A stretch of DNA of 64,000 bases from Archangium primigenium (GCF_016904885.1 NZ_JADWYI010000001.1:7621224-7685223); one strand, 5' to 3'; shown: positions 17,342-26,438, numbered from the stretch's first letter. A program made the numbers and translations. Notes: generated by a model from the sequence alone, not told the origin.

Positions 17342-18295
17342 TCAGACGCCCGCCATGCCCGCCGCCACGGCCGCCGGCACCGCCTCGCGCATCCACGCCA
17401 CGAAGGCGCGCAGCTTCGCCGGGTAGAAGCGCGCCTGCGGGTAGAGGACGGACATGGGAAGGGGCGCGGCGCGCCAGCCCGGCACCAGGTGCACGAGCTG
17501 GCCGCGCCCGAGCGCCTCCTGGAGCGCCCACGCCGAGGCCACGCACGCGCCCAGGCCGGCCATCGCCGCGCTCCGGATGGCGTAGAGGCTGTCCGTGCTC
17601 ATGCGGGGCCGGAAGTGGATGGACCGCACGTCTCCCGTGGCCGCGTGCGTCAGCGCCACCTCGTCCCGGTAGAACGTGCGCAGGGACAACCAGGGCAGCC
17701 GCTCGAGCGCCTCGGGCTGCTCCGGCGGGGGCGCCCCGGCCAGCAGCGCGGGCGCGGCCACGACGATGCGCGGCACCTCCGCCACGCGCAGGGCCACCAC
17801 GTCCGGGTCATGCACCTCGCCCACGCGGATGGCGCAGTCGATGCCCTCCGCGATGAAGTCCGGGGGCCGATCGTGCAGCAGCCACTCCACGGACACGCGC
17901 GGGTGGCGCTTGAGGAACGCCGTGAGCGGCCCCACCAGTTGCTCCTGTCCGAAGGCATGCGGCACCACGACCCGCAGCAGGCCCTCGGGCTCGTCACTCG
18001 CGCCGCGCAGGTCCGCCTCGAAGGTCTCCCAGCTCGCCAGCAGTTCCTTGGCGCGCGCGTAGCAGCGCACCCCGTCCTCGGAGAGCTTCATCGCGTGCGT
18101 CGAGCGCTGGAGCAGCCGCAGGCCCAGCGAGCGCTCCAGCGTCTGCAGCCGGCGGCTCACCGTGGGCTGCGTGGTGGCCATGCGCTCGGCGGCGGCGGAC
18201 AGGCTGCCCGCGTCGACGATGCACACGAAGGTCCGCATCAACTCGAGGCGGTCGGCGGTGGCGGGCGGTGAGGACGACCTGGGTGGGCGGGGCAT
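17342..18295 (-). CDS. LysR family transcriptional regulator
   Basis: 317 residues. The N-terminal winged helix-turn-helix (LMRTFVCIVDAGSLSAAAERMATTQPTVSRRLQTLERSLGLRLLQRS) is unmistakable LysR. Residues about 105-305 form the periplasmic-binding-like effector domain (LRVVVPHAFGQEQLVGPL, then ECAIRVGEV-type core). It belongs to the CrgA/DsdC-like 'transcriptional regulator' subgroup. It is divergent from the MFS transporter gene, and a T-N11-A site lies between them, so it most likely controls that transporter. Confidence 0.94.
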   Translation of the reverse strand: MPRPPRSSSPPATADRLELMRTFVCIVDAGSLSAAAERMATTQPTVSRRLQTLERSLGLRLLQRSTHAMKLSEDGVRCYARAKELLASWETFEADLRGASDEPEGLLRVVVPHAFGQEQLVGPLTAFLKRHPRVSVEWLLHDRPPDFIAEGIDCAIRVGEVHDPDVVALRVAEVPRIVVAAPALLAGAPPPEQPEALERLPWLSLRTFYRDEVALTHAATGDVRSIHFRPRMSTDSLYAIRSAAMAGLGACVASAWALQEALGRGQLVHLVPGWRAAPLPMSVLYPQARFYPAKLRAFVAWMREAVPAAVAAGMAGV

Positions 18296-18315
18296 GACGG
18301 CCTCCTCGGGCGGCT

Positions 18316-18334
18316 TTATGCGTGGAACGTATAA
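18316..18334. promoter_or_regulatory. LysR-type T-N11-A binding site
   Basis: TTATGCGT-GGA-ACGTATAA: a 19-bp near-perfect inverted repeat (7 of 8 positions) containing TTAT-N11-ATAA, the classical LysR box geometry. It sits 21 bp upstream of the LysR start and 85 bp upstream of the MFS start, in the divergent promoter region. Confidence 0.72.
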
Positions 18335-18418
18335 CCCTTGTGCGGTGCCTCCGCCTACCGTGCCGCCCTTCCCTCGCGCACAGTTGTCTCGACTCGTCGC
18401 GACAAGGGAGACCGCCTC

Positions 18419-19666
18419 ATGTCATCCATTCCCACCGTGCATGCAAGCCTCGACCGGAGCCTCGAGGCCCTCGGGACGGACACGCCTCCGCGCTTGTCGG
18501 GAGGCCTGCGGCTGCTGCTGGCCACGAGCGCCGGCCTGTCCGTGGCGTCGCTCTACTACAGCCAGCCCATCCTCGGGGTCATCGGGGCCGACCTCCGGGC
18601 CTCGGGGGGCGCGATGGGTCTGGTGCCCACGCTCAGCCAGTTGGGCTACGCGCTGGGCATCCTGCTGCTGGCCCCCCTGGGAGACCGGTTCGACCGGCGC
18701 CGCCTCATCCTCGTCAAGCTCGCGGTGCTCAGTGGCGCCCTGTTGCTGGGCAGCCTCGCGCCGGGCATCGGGCCGCTGCTGGCGGTGAGCCTCGCCCTCG
18801 GGCTGGCGGCGACCGTGGCGCAAGACATCATCCCCGCCGCGGCGATGCTCGCCCCCGAGCGGCACCGCGGCAAGATGGTGGGCACGGTGATGACGGGCCT
18901 GTTGCTCGGCATCCTGCTGTCCCGCGTCGTCAGTGGCGTGGTCGCCGCGCGCCTGGGCTGGCGCGCCGTGTACCTGTTCGCCGCTGGCAGCGTGGCGGTG
19001 ATGGGCCTCGTGGCCTGGCAGCGCCTGCCCCGCTTCCGGCCGACCAGCACCCTGCCCTATCGCGCGCTGCTGGGCTCCCTCACCCGGCTGTGGCGGGAAC
19101 ATGGCGCCTTGCGCCGGGCGGCGCTCGCCCAGGGCCTGCTCGCCATCGGGTTCAGCGCGTTCTGGTCCACCCTCGCCGTGATGCTGCGGGACGCGCCCTT
19201 CCAGCTGGGCAGCGAGGCCGCGGGCGCCTTCGGCCTCGTGGGCGCCGCCGGAGCCCTGGGCGCCCCGGTGGCGGGCCGCCTCGCGGATCGCCTCGGCGCC
19301 GAGAAGATCACCCGCCTGGGCGCGGGCCTGACGGCCCTGTCCTTCGCCTTGATGTTCGCCCTGCCCTGGCTCTCGTCGGGCGCCGGGCTCTGGCTGCTGG
19401 CCCTCAGTGCCCTGGGCTTCGACCTGGGCGTCCAGGTCACGCTCGTGGCGCACCAGAGCATCGTCTTCGGCCTCGACGCCTCGGCGCGCAGCCGGCTCAA
19501 CGCCGTGCTCATCGTCGGCATGTTCATCGGCATGTCCCTGGGCGCGGCGAGCGGCGGCTTCCTTCTGGCCGCGTGGGGTTGGGGGGCCCTGACGCTGCTG
19601 GCCACCGGCTCCGCGCTCGCGGCCCTGGCGGTGCGCCTGGCGCCGGGCGCACGTCCCCGACCCTGA
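18419..19666 (+). CDS. MFS transporter
   Basis: 415 residues with 12 hydrophobic helices. The start at MSSIPTVHAS is set by GGGAG 9 nt upstream; an in-frame extension upstream lacks a ribosome site. The loop 2-3 motif GDRFDRRRLI is the MFS motif A, repeated in the second half as GRLADRLGAEKI. SLYYSQPILG in helix 1 is typical of the drug/sugar-efflux-like MFS subgroup often found beside LysR regulators. It is probably a proton-coupled exporter in the inner membrane; the substrate is unknown. Confidence 0.92.
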   Translation: MSSIPTVHASLDRSLEALGTDTPPRLSGGLRLLLATSAGLSVASLYYSQPILGVIGADLRASGGAMGLVPTLSQLGYALGILLLAPLGDRFDRRRLILVKLAVLSGALLLGSLAPGIGPLLAVSLALGLAATVAQDIIPAAAMLAPERHRGKMVGTVMTGLLLGILLSRVVSGVVAARLGWRAVYLFAAGSVAVMGLVAWQRLPRFRPTSTLPYRALLGSLTRLWREHGALRRAALAQGLLAIGFSAFWSTLAVMLRDAPFQLGSEAAGAFGLVGAAGALGAPVAGRLADRLGAEKITRLGAGLTALSFALMFALPWLSSGAGLWLLALSALGFDLGVQVTLVAHQSIVFGLDASARSRLNAVLIVGMFIGMSLGAASGGFLLAAWGWGALTLLATGSALAALAVRLAPGARPRP

Positions 19667-19767
19667 GCGCGAAGGCTTTACCCATGAAAACTGACTATCC
19701 TTGACTTACGGAGAATCACCGGACACGCTGGGACACGGTCCCCTTTCCGCTCCGAGGAACGAAGCAC

Positions 19768-20571
19768 ATGACCCTGCGTCCCACGTCCCTGATGAAACGG
19801 CTCGTCACCCTCTCGGGCGCGGCCCTCGCGGTGCTGGCGGCCTCCGGCGCGGCGGTCGCGAGCGTCCGCTCCGCGGCGACCCCGTCCGTCACGCCGCTGG
19901 CCGCCGAGCGGCTGCGGGTGGTGACGGCCAACCTCGCCTTCCGGGGACCGGATGCGGTGCGCCAGGACTGGAGCACCATCGGGCCCGACGCGGACATCGT
20001 GTTCGTGCAGGAGGCCAAGAACGTCCGGCTGCGCGACATCCTCGGGGATGGCTGGGCGGTGCGTCAGGACACCTCGTCCGAGGACCGGCAGGGCAGCGCC
20101 GTGGTCATCCGCAAGTCGGCGGTGCGCGACATCGGCGACTTGCAGCTGGTGAAGGGCACGGAGGCCAGCGGCTGCCCCGATGGCGGCATCCTGACGCGGT
20201 GGATCGCCCAGGTGGACGTCCAGTTGAACAACAACCGCTGGGTGCGCACCGCGTCGCTGCACATGCCCCCGCCGCGCTGCCAGACCGGACCCGGCAGCCC
20301 CTATGCCGTCATGGCGGACAACGTCGTGGCCTTCGCCAAGCGCAGCGGGCGGCTCCTGGTGCTGGGCGCGGACTGGAACAAGGTGGTCGACGAGGACCCC
20401 AATGACATCGGCGCCCGCACGGGCCTGCTGCCGAGGGGGCCCGACTCGGGCCACCGCATCGACGGCTTCTACGTCTCGCCCGCGATCACCACCAGCGGCC
20501 TGCAGCAGCTGCCCCAGACGGGAAGCGATCACCGTCCGGTGCAGATGACCGTCGTGGTGCCCGAGCCGTAA
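19768..20571 (+). CDS. secreted endonuclease/exonuclease/phosphatase family protein
   Basis: 267 residues with a signal peptide ending near ASGAAVASVRSAA. The EEP fold markers follow: VVTANLAF (metal-binding Asn), VFVQEAKNV (metal-binding Glu), RTASLHMPPP, VLGADWN (Asp/Asn pair) and the terminal GSDHRPVQ with catalytic Asp-His. Enzymes of this superfamily hydrolyse phosphodiester bonds in nucleic acids or phospholipids using Mg2+. Export suggests attack on extracellular DNA or prey material. GAGGAACGAAG precedes the ATG at 19768; the second ATG at 19792 has no site. Confidence 0.88.
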   Translation: MTLRPTSLMKRLVTLSGAALAVLAASGAAVASVRSAATPSVTPLAAERLRVVTANLAFRGPDAVRQDWSTIGPDADIVFVQEAKNVRLRDILGDGWAVRQDTSSEDRQGSAVVIRKSAVRDIGDLQLVKGTEASGCPDGGILTRWIAQVDVQLNNNRWVRTASLHMPPPRCQTGPGSPYAVMADNVVAFAKRSGRLLVLGADWNKVVDEDPNDIGARTGLLPRGPDSGHRIDGFYVSPAITTSGLQQLPQTGSDHRPVQMTVVVPEP

Positions 20572-20579
20572 GGCGGGGC

Positions 20580-21038
20580 CTACTTCGCCGCGCGCTCCAG
20601 GAACTCCTTCGTCAGCCCCTCGAAGTCGCTGTAGGCCGGCAGCTTCTCGAAGCTGTGGACCGCCGGAGTGGTCGCCCAGGGGAGCTTCTCGCTCGTCCAC
20701 GTCTCGATGAACGGCGTGAAGCCCCTGGGGTCGTCGAGCATCGTCGCGCGCACGTTGACGAAGGTGTCGATGCCCTCGGGCCGGGTGAACATCCAGCTCA
20801 TGCAGTAGCCGCAGAAGTAGTGCCGCGAGGCACCGTGCAGGCCGCCGATGACGGGCTCGCCCTGGATGACCTCGAAGCCCTCGCTGGGAATCGCGGTGCT
20901 CAGGGAGTAGGCGCTGGCGGTCATCCGCTGACAGCCCGTGCAATGGCAGGCCATGGTGAGCAGGGACGGCGCGCTGATGCGCAGCCGCACCCGCCCACAC
21001 CGACAGCCACCTTCCTGGGACGACTTCGTGTCACTCAT
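20580..21038 (-). CDS. GFA family protein (Mss4-like zinc fold)
   Basis: 152 residues from MSDTKSSQEG. The zinc-binding pattern C-x-C-G near the N-terminus (GGCRCGRVRLRI), then CHCTGCQ and FCGYC with preceding Arg-His, is the GFA/CENP-V hallmark: two Cys pairs holding a structural zinc and a second metal site. Founding members activate formaldehyde with glutathione, but most family proteins, including this one, have no proven activity. It converges with the EEP gene, 8 bp apart. Confidence 0.9.
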   Translation of the reverse strand: MSDTKSSQEGGCRCGRVRLRISAPSLLTMACHCTGCQRMTASAYSLSTAIPSEGFEVIQGEPVIGGLHGASRHYFCGYCMSWMFTRPEGIDTFVNVRATMLDDPRGFTPFIETWTSEKLPWATTPAVHSFEKLPAYSDFEGLTKEFLERAAK

Positions 21039-21208
21039 ATGGGGCTCGCTTTCATTCTCCGATAGGTACGACCCAGTACACCCAACGACGGCCAGCGCAG
21101 GAGCGCAAGAAGCCACGCCGCCGATGCGAAAGAACCCCCCGGGGGGCATGCGGGATTGGCGAGGATGAGCGCGGCCAGCACGAGTCTGCGGCTGCGGTGC
21201 ATGGCGCC

Positions 21209-22048
21209 TCACTTCCGGGTCTTGCCGGCGGGCACCGCCGGACGGGTCTCCTCGGGCGCGCAGCGGCCCCGGAGCGCCAGGCCCTGGGCGCGCCCCACGA
21301 CCTCGGGGTTGTGCGACGCCTGGGGGTTGACGCGCTGGTGCTCCAGGAACACCCGCCAGGCCTCACACGGCTGGTTGCGCTGCTCGTAGGTGGTGGCGAG
21401 CTGGTTGGCCACCTGGAACTGCTCGGGCTGGAGCTTGAAGGCCTCCTGGAAGTCCGCGAGGGACTCCTCGGCCGCGCCCCGCGACTGGTACGCCAGGGCC
21501 CGCCAGACGCGGTAGCCGGCGTTGCCGGGTGCGCTGTCGATGAGCTCCGTGGCATCCCGGATGGCGGGCTCGAACTCGCTCAGGCGGATGTGCGCCGAGT
21601 AGCTGATGGAGCGCAGCGCGGGGAACTGGCCACACCGGGCGATGAAGTCGTCCGTGAACCGGACGCTGCCCCGCCAGTCCTGGAGGCTGAACAGCGTCTG
21701 GGCGAACTCCACCCCCCGCGTCCGATCACACGGCTCCTTCTCCAGCTGGCTCCGGAGCGCGAGGACGCGCCCGCGGTGGGCGCCATAGTCGAACCCGGGC
21801 TCCGGGGAGGCGGGGGCGTTCTCCCGCCACCGCACGTAGCCCACGCCCGCGCCCACCAGGCAGAGGCCGAGCGCGGCGACCCCGAGCATCCGCCGGGACT
21901 GGCCCTTGCGGTGGGCGGCGGCGCACTCGGGACAGCGGCACGTCTCTCCATCGAGGACGGAGCAGCCGGCGCAGATGGGTTGGAAGCACTCGCCACACCC
22001 CCGGGTCGCGGAGATGAGCGGATGACGATGACAGGGGGTCGCGGACAT
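21209..22048 (-). CDS. membrane protein with N-terminal zinc-box and TPR domain
   Basis: 279 residues. The first 45 residues carry a B-box-like zinc motif (CHRHPLISATRGCGECFQPICAGCSVLDGETCRCPEC, eight Cys and two His). A single transmembrane helix follows (about residues 54-71, MLGVAALGLCLVGAGVGYV). The remainder holds tetratricopeptide-like helices (RVWRALAYQSRGAAEESLADFQEAFKLQPEQFQVANQLATTYEQRNQ). The zinc-box is thus cytoplasmic and the TPR domain external, or the reverse. It lies 13 bp downstream of the sensor kinase gene on the same strand and is probably co-transcribed. It likely acts as a scaffold. Confidence 0.75.
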   Translation of the reverse strand: MSATPCHRHPLISATRGCGECFQPICAGCSVLDGETCRCPECAAAHRKGQSRRMLGVAALGLCLVGAGVGYVRWRENAPASPEPGFDYGAHRGRVLALRSQLEKEPCDRTRGVEFAQTLFSLQDWRGSVRFTDDFIARCGQFPALRSISYSAHIRLSEFEPAIRDATELIDSAPGNAGYRVWRALAYQSRGAAEESLADFQEAFKLQPEQFQVANQLATTYEQRNQPCEAWRVFLEHQRVNPQASHNPEVVGRAQGLALRGRCAPEETRPAVPAGKTRK

Positions 22049-22061
22049 TCGGAGCGAGAAC

Positions 22062-23642
22062 CTACCCGGCCACCGGCGCCGCGTGCCACTCGGGCAGCTC
22101 CACCCGGAAGGTGGTGCCCTCCCCCGGCCGCGAGACGAAGTCCAGCGAGCCGCCCATGCGCTGCATCAGGGACCAGGCGATGGAGAGCCCCAGGCCGGTG
22201 CCGCCCTTGCTCCGGCTGTCCGAGCCGTCCGCCTGGGCGAACTTCTCGAAGACCCGCGCACGGAAGGACTCGGGAATGCCCGGCCCCCGGTCCTCCACGC
22301 TCACGCACACGCCCGTGTCCGAGCGCGCGAGCCGCAGCGTGACCCGCTCGCCCCGGGGCGAGAACTTGAGCGCGTTGGACAGCAGGTTGGCGAGCACCTG
22401 GAGGAAGCGGTCCCCATCGAGCACCGCCCGGACGTCGCGTACCTCCAGGACCAGCTCCAGCCGGGCGCCACACTGCTCCGCATACCCCTGGTGCGCTTCC
22501 ACGGCGTGCGTGAGCAGGGTGTCCAGCGCCAGGGGCTCCAGGTGGAAGTCCAGCTTGCCCGACTCCATCTTCTCCAGGTCGAGGATGTCGTTGATGAGGC
22601 GGATGAGGCGCTCGGTGTTGTTGCGCGCGATGCGCACCATGTCCCGCGCCTGCTCGGGCAGGTCGCCGAGCACGCCCCCGTCCAGCAGGCCCAGCGAGCC
22701 CCGGATGGAGGTGAGGGGCGTGCGCAATTCGTGGCTCACCGTGGAGACGAACTCGCTCTTCATCCGCGCCACCTGCTCGCGCTCGGCCTCCAGGCGCTTC
22801 TGCTCGGTGACGTCGCGCGCCACGCCGTAGAAGATGCCCTCCTCCCGATTGACGGCGGCGTTCCACTGCAACCACGGCCAGGAGCCGTCCGCCGCCCGGC
22901 AGCGGTGCTCGAAGGACGGCAAGGGCTCGCCCCGGGCGCCCCGCGCCAGCCACGCGGCGGTGGCGGCCCGGTCCTCCGCGTGCACCAGGTCCAGCAGCGG
23001 CGTGGTCAGCAGGGTCTCCTCGGGGTAGCCGAGCGTCCGCGTCCATGCCCGGCCCAGCCGCCGGAACGTCCCATCCAGCCCGGCGATGCAGAGCATGTCC
23101 ACGGACAGCTCGAAGAAGCGCTCCTGCTGCTCCAGCACGGTGCGCGCCTCACGCAGGGTGAGCGCGTTGAGCTCCAGCTCCACCCACGAGGCCAGGTCGC
23201 GCAGCAGCTGCTCCTCCTCGTCCGTGAACTCGCGTGCCTGGCGATCGAGCAGGCAGAGCGTCCCCACGGGGCTGCCATCCGCGGCGCGCAGGGGGTGGCC
23301 CGCGTAGAAGCGCACGTGCGGCTCGCCGGTGACGAGCGGGTTGTCCGCGAAGCGCACGTCCTCCCGGGCGTCGCGCACCACGAAGGTGAGGGGCGCGAGG
23401 ATGGCGTGGCCGCAGAACGACACGTCTCGCGGCGTGGAGGCGGACGCCAGGCCCACCCGCGCCTTGAACCACTGGCGTGACTCGTCCAGCAGGGAGACCA
23501 GGGTGATGGGCACGCGGAACATCCGCGAGGCCATGCGGACGATGCGGTCGAAGCGCTCCTCGGCCGGGGTGTCCAACAGGTTCAGACGCCGCAGGGCCAA
23601 CAGGCGCCGCGCTTCATCGGGAGGCAGGGACGGGGGAATCAT
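22062..23642 (-). CDS. sensor histidine kinase, GAF-PAS-HisKA-HATPase
   Basis: 526 residues with no membrane helix, so cytoplasmic. GAF domain about 25-160 (with SFCGHAI and FYAGHPLRAADG-VGTLCLLD motifs typical of bacterial GAF), PAS about 170-290 (FFELSVDMLCIAGLDGTFRRL), HisKA with phosphoacceptor His304 in SHELRTPL, then HATPase_c with N box (LLSNALKFSP), G1 (DRGPGIP), F box and G2 (GGTGLGLSI). No receiver domain or adjacent response regulator, so it is an orphan kinase. The PAS carries no obvious heme or flavin residue; the signal is unknown. Confidence 0.94.
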   Translation of the reverse strand: MIPPSLPPDEARRLLALRRLNLLDTPAEERFDRIVRMASRMFRVPITLVSLLDESRQWFKARVGLASASTPRDVSFCGHAILAPLTFVVRDAREDVRFADNPLVTGEPHVRFYAGHPLRAADGSPVGTLCLLDRQAREFTDEEEQLLRDLASWVELELNALTLREARTVLEQQERFFELSVDMLCIAGLDGTFRRLGRAWTRTLGYPEETLLTTPLLDLVHAEDRAATAAWLARGARGEPLPSFEHRCRAADGSWPWLQWNAAVNREEGIFYGVARDVTEQKRLEAEREQVARMKSEFVSTVSHELRTPLTSIRGSLGLLDGGVLGDLPEQARDMVRIARNNTERLIRLINDILDLEKMESGKLDFHLEPLALDTLLTHAVEAHQGYAEQCGARLELVLEVRDVRAVLDGDRFLQVLANLLSNALKFSPRGERVTLRLARSDTGVCVSVEDRGPGIPESFRARVFEKFAQADGSDSRSKGGTGLGLSIAWSLMQRMGGSLDFVSRPGEGTTFRVELPEWHAAPVAG

Positions 23643-23682
23643 GAGGTCGCCGGGTGCACTCTACCCGGCGGCCCCCGGTCCG

Positions 23683-24852
23683 TCACGGCAGGGACATGGA
23701 GAGGCCCGTGCGCGCCAGCCACTCGTTGACCGTGGTGTTGGACACCGTATCCCCGAAGTTGAAGCCGTTGGCCGGCAGGCGCAGCATCTGCACCTTGTTG
23801 CCGGTCGCATCGAAGATGACGATGAAGGTCGCGCTCTCCTTCACCGGGCGGATGAAGTAGTTCTGCCCGCTGCCCGTGGCGCCCTTGAACGAGTAGATTG
23901 TGCTCGTCGCGTGCGTGAGATCCTGGCCGTGGATGACCTCGGCCACGTCCAGCTCACCGCAGCCTCCGGGCGAGCCCATGCCCCGGCAGTTGCAGCCATA
24001 CTGCGCCGTGCGCACCACCCGCGCGTTGAGCATCCAGATGGCGGGCACGTCGTCGTAGTACTGGCTGAGGGGGCCGCTGAAGCGGGGCATGCGCGCGCGG
24101 ATGGCGAAGATCTTCGCCCCGGCCCAGCCACGCCGGGACACGCCCCGGTAGAAGCCACAATCCCCCGAGTCCCCCGTGCCCTTGCAGGCCACGCCGGACA
24201 GGATGTTCATCTCCACCCGATTCTCCAGCTTGCCCGTGAAGGCCGTGGGCGCCGCCACCGCCGTCTTGCCATCCGCCGAGGCGTAGCTCTGGCTGTTGCC
24301 GCCGCACAGCGTCCACTCCCCGCTCCCCGTGCCGCCCAGGTTGTTGAGGAAGGTGATGTTCGACGAGCCGCACCGGTTCCACGAGGACACGCGCGACCAG
24401 GCACTCGAGCCCGGCGTGTAGACCGCGATGTCGTACAACTCCATGGGGCCGCGGAAGTTGACCGTCACGTCCTCGTTGAAGGGCGCCAGGGCCCCGCTCA
24501 CGGCGGTGTTCGCCTTCACGCAGGCATCCCCGGGACAGGTCTGTCCCCAGACGCCCGGGTTCATGGAGATCACACGCTGATAGGAGCCCGTGCCGCCCAC
24601 GTTCTTGATGGTCATCGTCGACACCGCGGACCCCGTGCCCTGCGGCAGGTCATCCCCCAGGTCCTGCAGGGCCGCGGAGTTGCCCGCCGCGCAGTCCGCG
24701 GCGACCTGGGCCCCCTCCGCCTGACCCGGCGCCCCGTCCGCGTCCACCGGGGGCGTCGCGCCACACGCCACGCCCAGCCACGCACTCAGGACCAGGACCG
24801 TGGTCCGCCGGACAGACTTCTCCACTCCAGACGTCTCGCCACCAGGCTTCAT
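23683..24852 (-). CDS. TOS1-like secreted protein (fungal cell-wall family)
   Basis: 389 residues with an export signal (VLVLSAWLGVACG; possibly a lipoprotein). Two segments match fungal TOS1 as I recall it. The N-terminal domain has the GTGSYQRVISM and VSGALAPFNEDVTVNFRGPMELYDIAVYTP patterns. The C-terminal domain has PAIWMLNARVVRTAQYGCNCRG, then GGCGELDVAEVI, the putative glycosyl hydrolase motif with an acidic E-x-D-x-x-E. TOS1 is a fungal wall protein linked to beta-1,3-glucan. Here the role is probably binding or cutting fungal glucan outside the cell. It lies 82 bp downstream of the DHCR24-like gene and 3 kb from a GH81 gene. Confidence 0.83.
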   Translation of the reverse strand: MKPGGETSGVEKSVRRTTVLVLSAWLGVACGATPPVDADGAPGQAEGAQVAADCAAGNSAALQDLGDDLPQGTGSAVSTMTIKNVGGTGSYQRVISMNPGVWGQTCPGDACVKANTAVSGALAPFNEDVTVNFRGPMELYDIAVYTPGSSAWSRVSSWNRCGSSNITFLNNLGGTGSGEWTLCGGNSQSYASADGKTAVAAPTAFTGKLENRVEMNILSGVACKGTGDSGDCGFYRGVSRRGWAGAKIFAIRARMPRFSGPLSQYYDDVPAIWMLNARVVRTAQYGCNCRGMGSPGGCGELDVAEVIHGQDLTHATSTIYSFKGATGSGQNYFIRPVKESATFIVIFDATGNKVQMLRLPANGFNFGDTVSNTTVNEWLARTGLSMSLP

Positions 24853-24934
24853 GGGCGCTTCTCCCGCACGGAACTCCCCACTCGTGGCTCATCCACGAGC
24901 GGGGGCGCACCCTACAGGATTTCTTGTTTTACTG

Positions 24935-26314
24935 TTAATTCTTCGAATCCCCTTCCAGTCCCAACGCCGCCCGGCAGGTCTTGGTGTAGAGGTCGCGGAA
25001 GACGTTGTCCGGGTCCGTGAGCCGCTTCACCGCCTGGTAGGTGTCGCGGTTCCAGAGGCTCCAGAAGGTCTGCTCGTCGTAGTAGTTGTACGAGATGAGC
25101 GTCTTGGTGCCGTTGACCCGGAGCAGCTCGTCCTCGAACTCCTTGTAGAAGTTGCGGCCCGGCGGCTGCTGGAGCCCGTAGACCGCGAGGTCGAGGAAGA
25201 GTGGATCCTGCACCCCGCTCCACCACTGGGGCGTGAGCCACTCGTAGTCGTGCACCCGCTTGTACGGCACGCACCACACCGGGTAGTGCCGCACCTCCTG
25301 GTGGTACCAGTCCATGAACTCGGCGGTGCGCGAGAACGGGATGAACACGTCCACGATGACCGACGGGTTCTGCTTCGGCAGGAAGCGGTGGAAGCGGTGC
25401 GCGGCGCGCAACATGCTGTCCGAGTGCACCAGCTTGCCGAACAGGGCCCGGCCCACGAGGCTGCTGGGGGACACGTGCGTGACGCCCCGGTCGTAGCGGA
25501 AGAGGTAGTCGTACGTGGAGAGGTAGTCCTCCTGGCGCACGGGGATGCTCTCGCAGTAGGCCTTGAGCCAGTCGTAGCGGCTCGTGTACGGCGCCTCCTC
25601 GGTGAAGCGGCCCAGGCACAGCACGTGCTTCGTCGCCGAGAAGATCTGCCCGTCCATGTAGTCCACGTCCTGGGCGGTGGAGTGGCGGAAGATGGCCTGC
25701 TGGAAGGCCTCGAGCGTGTCGTACGTCTCGTAGGTCATGTGGACATAGGGCGCGGCGCGCACGAGCCGGAAGCGCAGCTTGGACAGCACGCCCAGCGTGC
25801 CGAACGAGCCGTGGATCATCTGGAACACGAGCGGGTTCTCGCCCGGGGAGCAGCGCAGCACGTCGCCCTTGGCGGTGATGATCTCGTACTCCAGGCACGT
25901 GTCGTGGAAGCCCCCGGACTTGAAGGACATGGACTCGATGGAGCAGCCCGCCACCGAGCCGCCCAGGCTGATGGTCTTGTGCTCGGGGACGATGATGGGC
26001 ACCAGCCCATGGCGCAGGGTCGCCTGGACCACCTCGTCGAAGGTCACCGCGGGCTCGACCGTGCACGTCAGGGTCACCGGATCGATCTCGAGGATCTCAT
26101 CGAGATCACTCAGGTCGATCTTGTCGTCGCCGCGCCGCAGGTCGCCGTGCTTGGGGACCTGGTGGGGCGGAGTCTTCTTCTTGAAGGACGCCGGCCGGGT
26201 GCTGGTGCGCTGGCGCAATTGCCGCGCGATCCGATCGACCTTGGCCTTGTGGCGCTCCTCGTGCCGTGGGGTGGGGCTGTACCGCGAAGGACTGAGCTCC
26301 GTTGCGATGCGCAT
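24935..26314 (-). CDS. DHCR24/DWF1-like FAD-binding oxidoreductase
   Basis: 459 residues from the ATG at 26314, which has GGAGGG 5 nt upstream. The first 60 residues are basic. The FAD-binding (PCMH) domain follows: EIDPVTLTCTVEPAVTFDEV, then ISLGGSVAGCSIES and HGSFGTLGVLSKLRFRL. The C-terminal half matches the delta24-sterol reductase layout: VDVFIPFSRTAEFMDWYHQEVRHYPVWCVPY, LFLDLAVYG and FRDLYTKTCRAALG. Eukaryotic DHCR24/DWF1 reduces the sterol side-chain double bond with NADPH. Some myxobacteria make sterols, but no squalene epoxidase or oxidosqualene cyclase lies in this window, so the substrate is open. Confidence 0.8.
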   Translation of the reverse strand: MRIATELSPSRYSPTPRHEERHKAKVDRIARQLRQRTSTRPASFKKKTPPHQVPKHGDLRRGDDKIDLSDLDEILEIDPVTLTCTVEPAVTFDEVVQATLRHGLVPIIVPEHKTISLGGSVAGCSIESMSFKSGGFHDTCLEYEIITAKGDVLRCSPGENPLVFQMIHGSFGTLGVLSKLRFRLVRAAPYVHMTYETYDTLEAFQQAIFRHSTAQDVDYMDGQIFSATKHVLCLGRFTEEAPYTSRYDWLKAYCESIPVRQEDYLSTYDYLFRYDRGVTHVSPSSLVGRALFGKLVHSDSMLRAAHRFHRFLPKQNPSVIVDVFIPFSRTAEFMDWYHQEVRHYPVWCVPYKRVHDYEWLTPQWWSGVQDPLFLDLAVYGLQQPPGRNFYKEFEDELLRVNGTKTLISYNYYDEQTFWSLWNRDTYQAVKRLTDPDNVFRDLYTKTCRAALGLEGDSKN

Positions 26315-26438
26315 CGATTCCCTCCGGTTCGAACATGGGGGAAGCCCAGGACATCGAGGAGTCTCGGACCAACGGCGCGGCCCTCGCTCGCCTGGCCGTG
26401 GGGCATGGGAAGCGGCACGGCGGCACTGTCCTCTCGGA

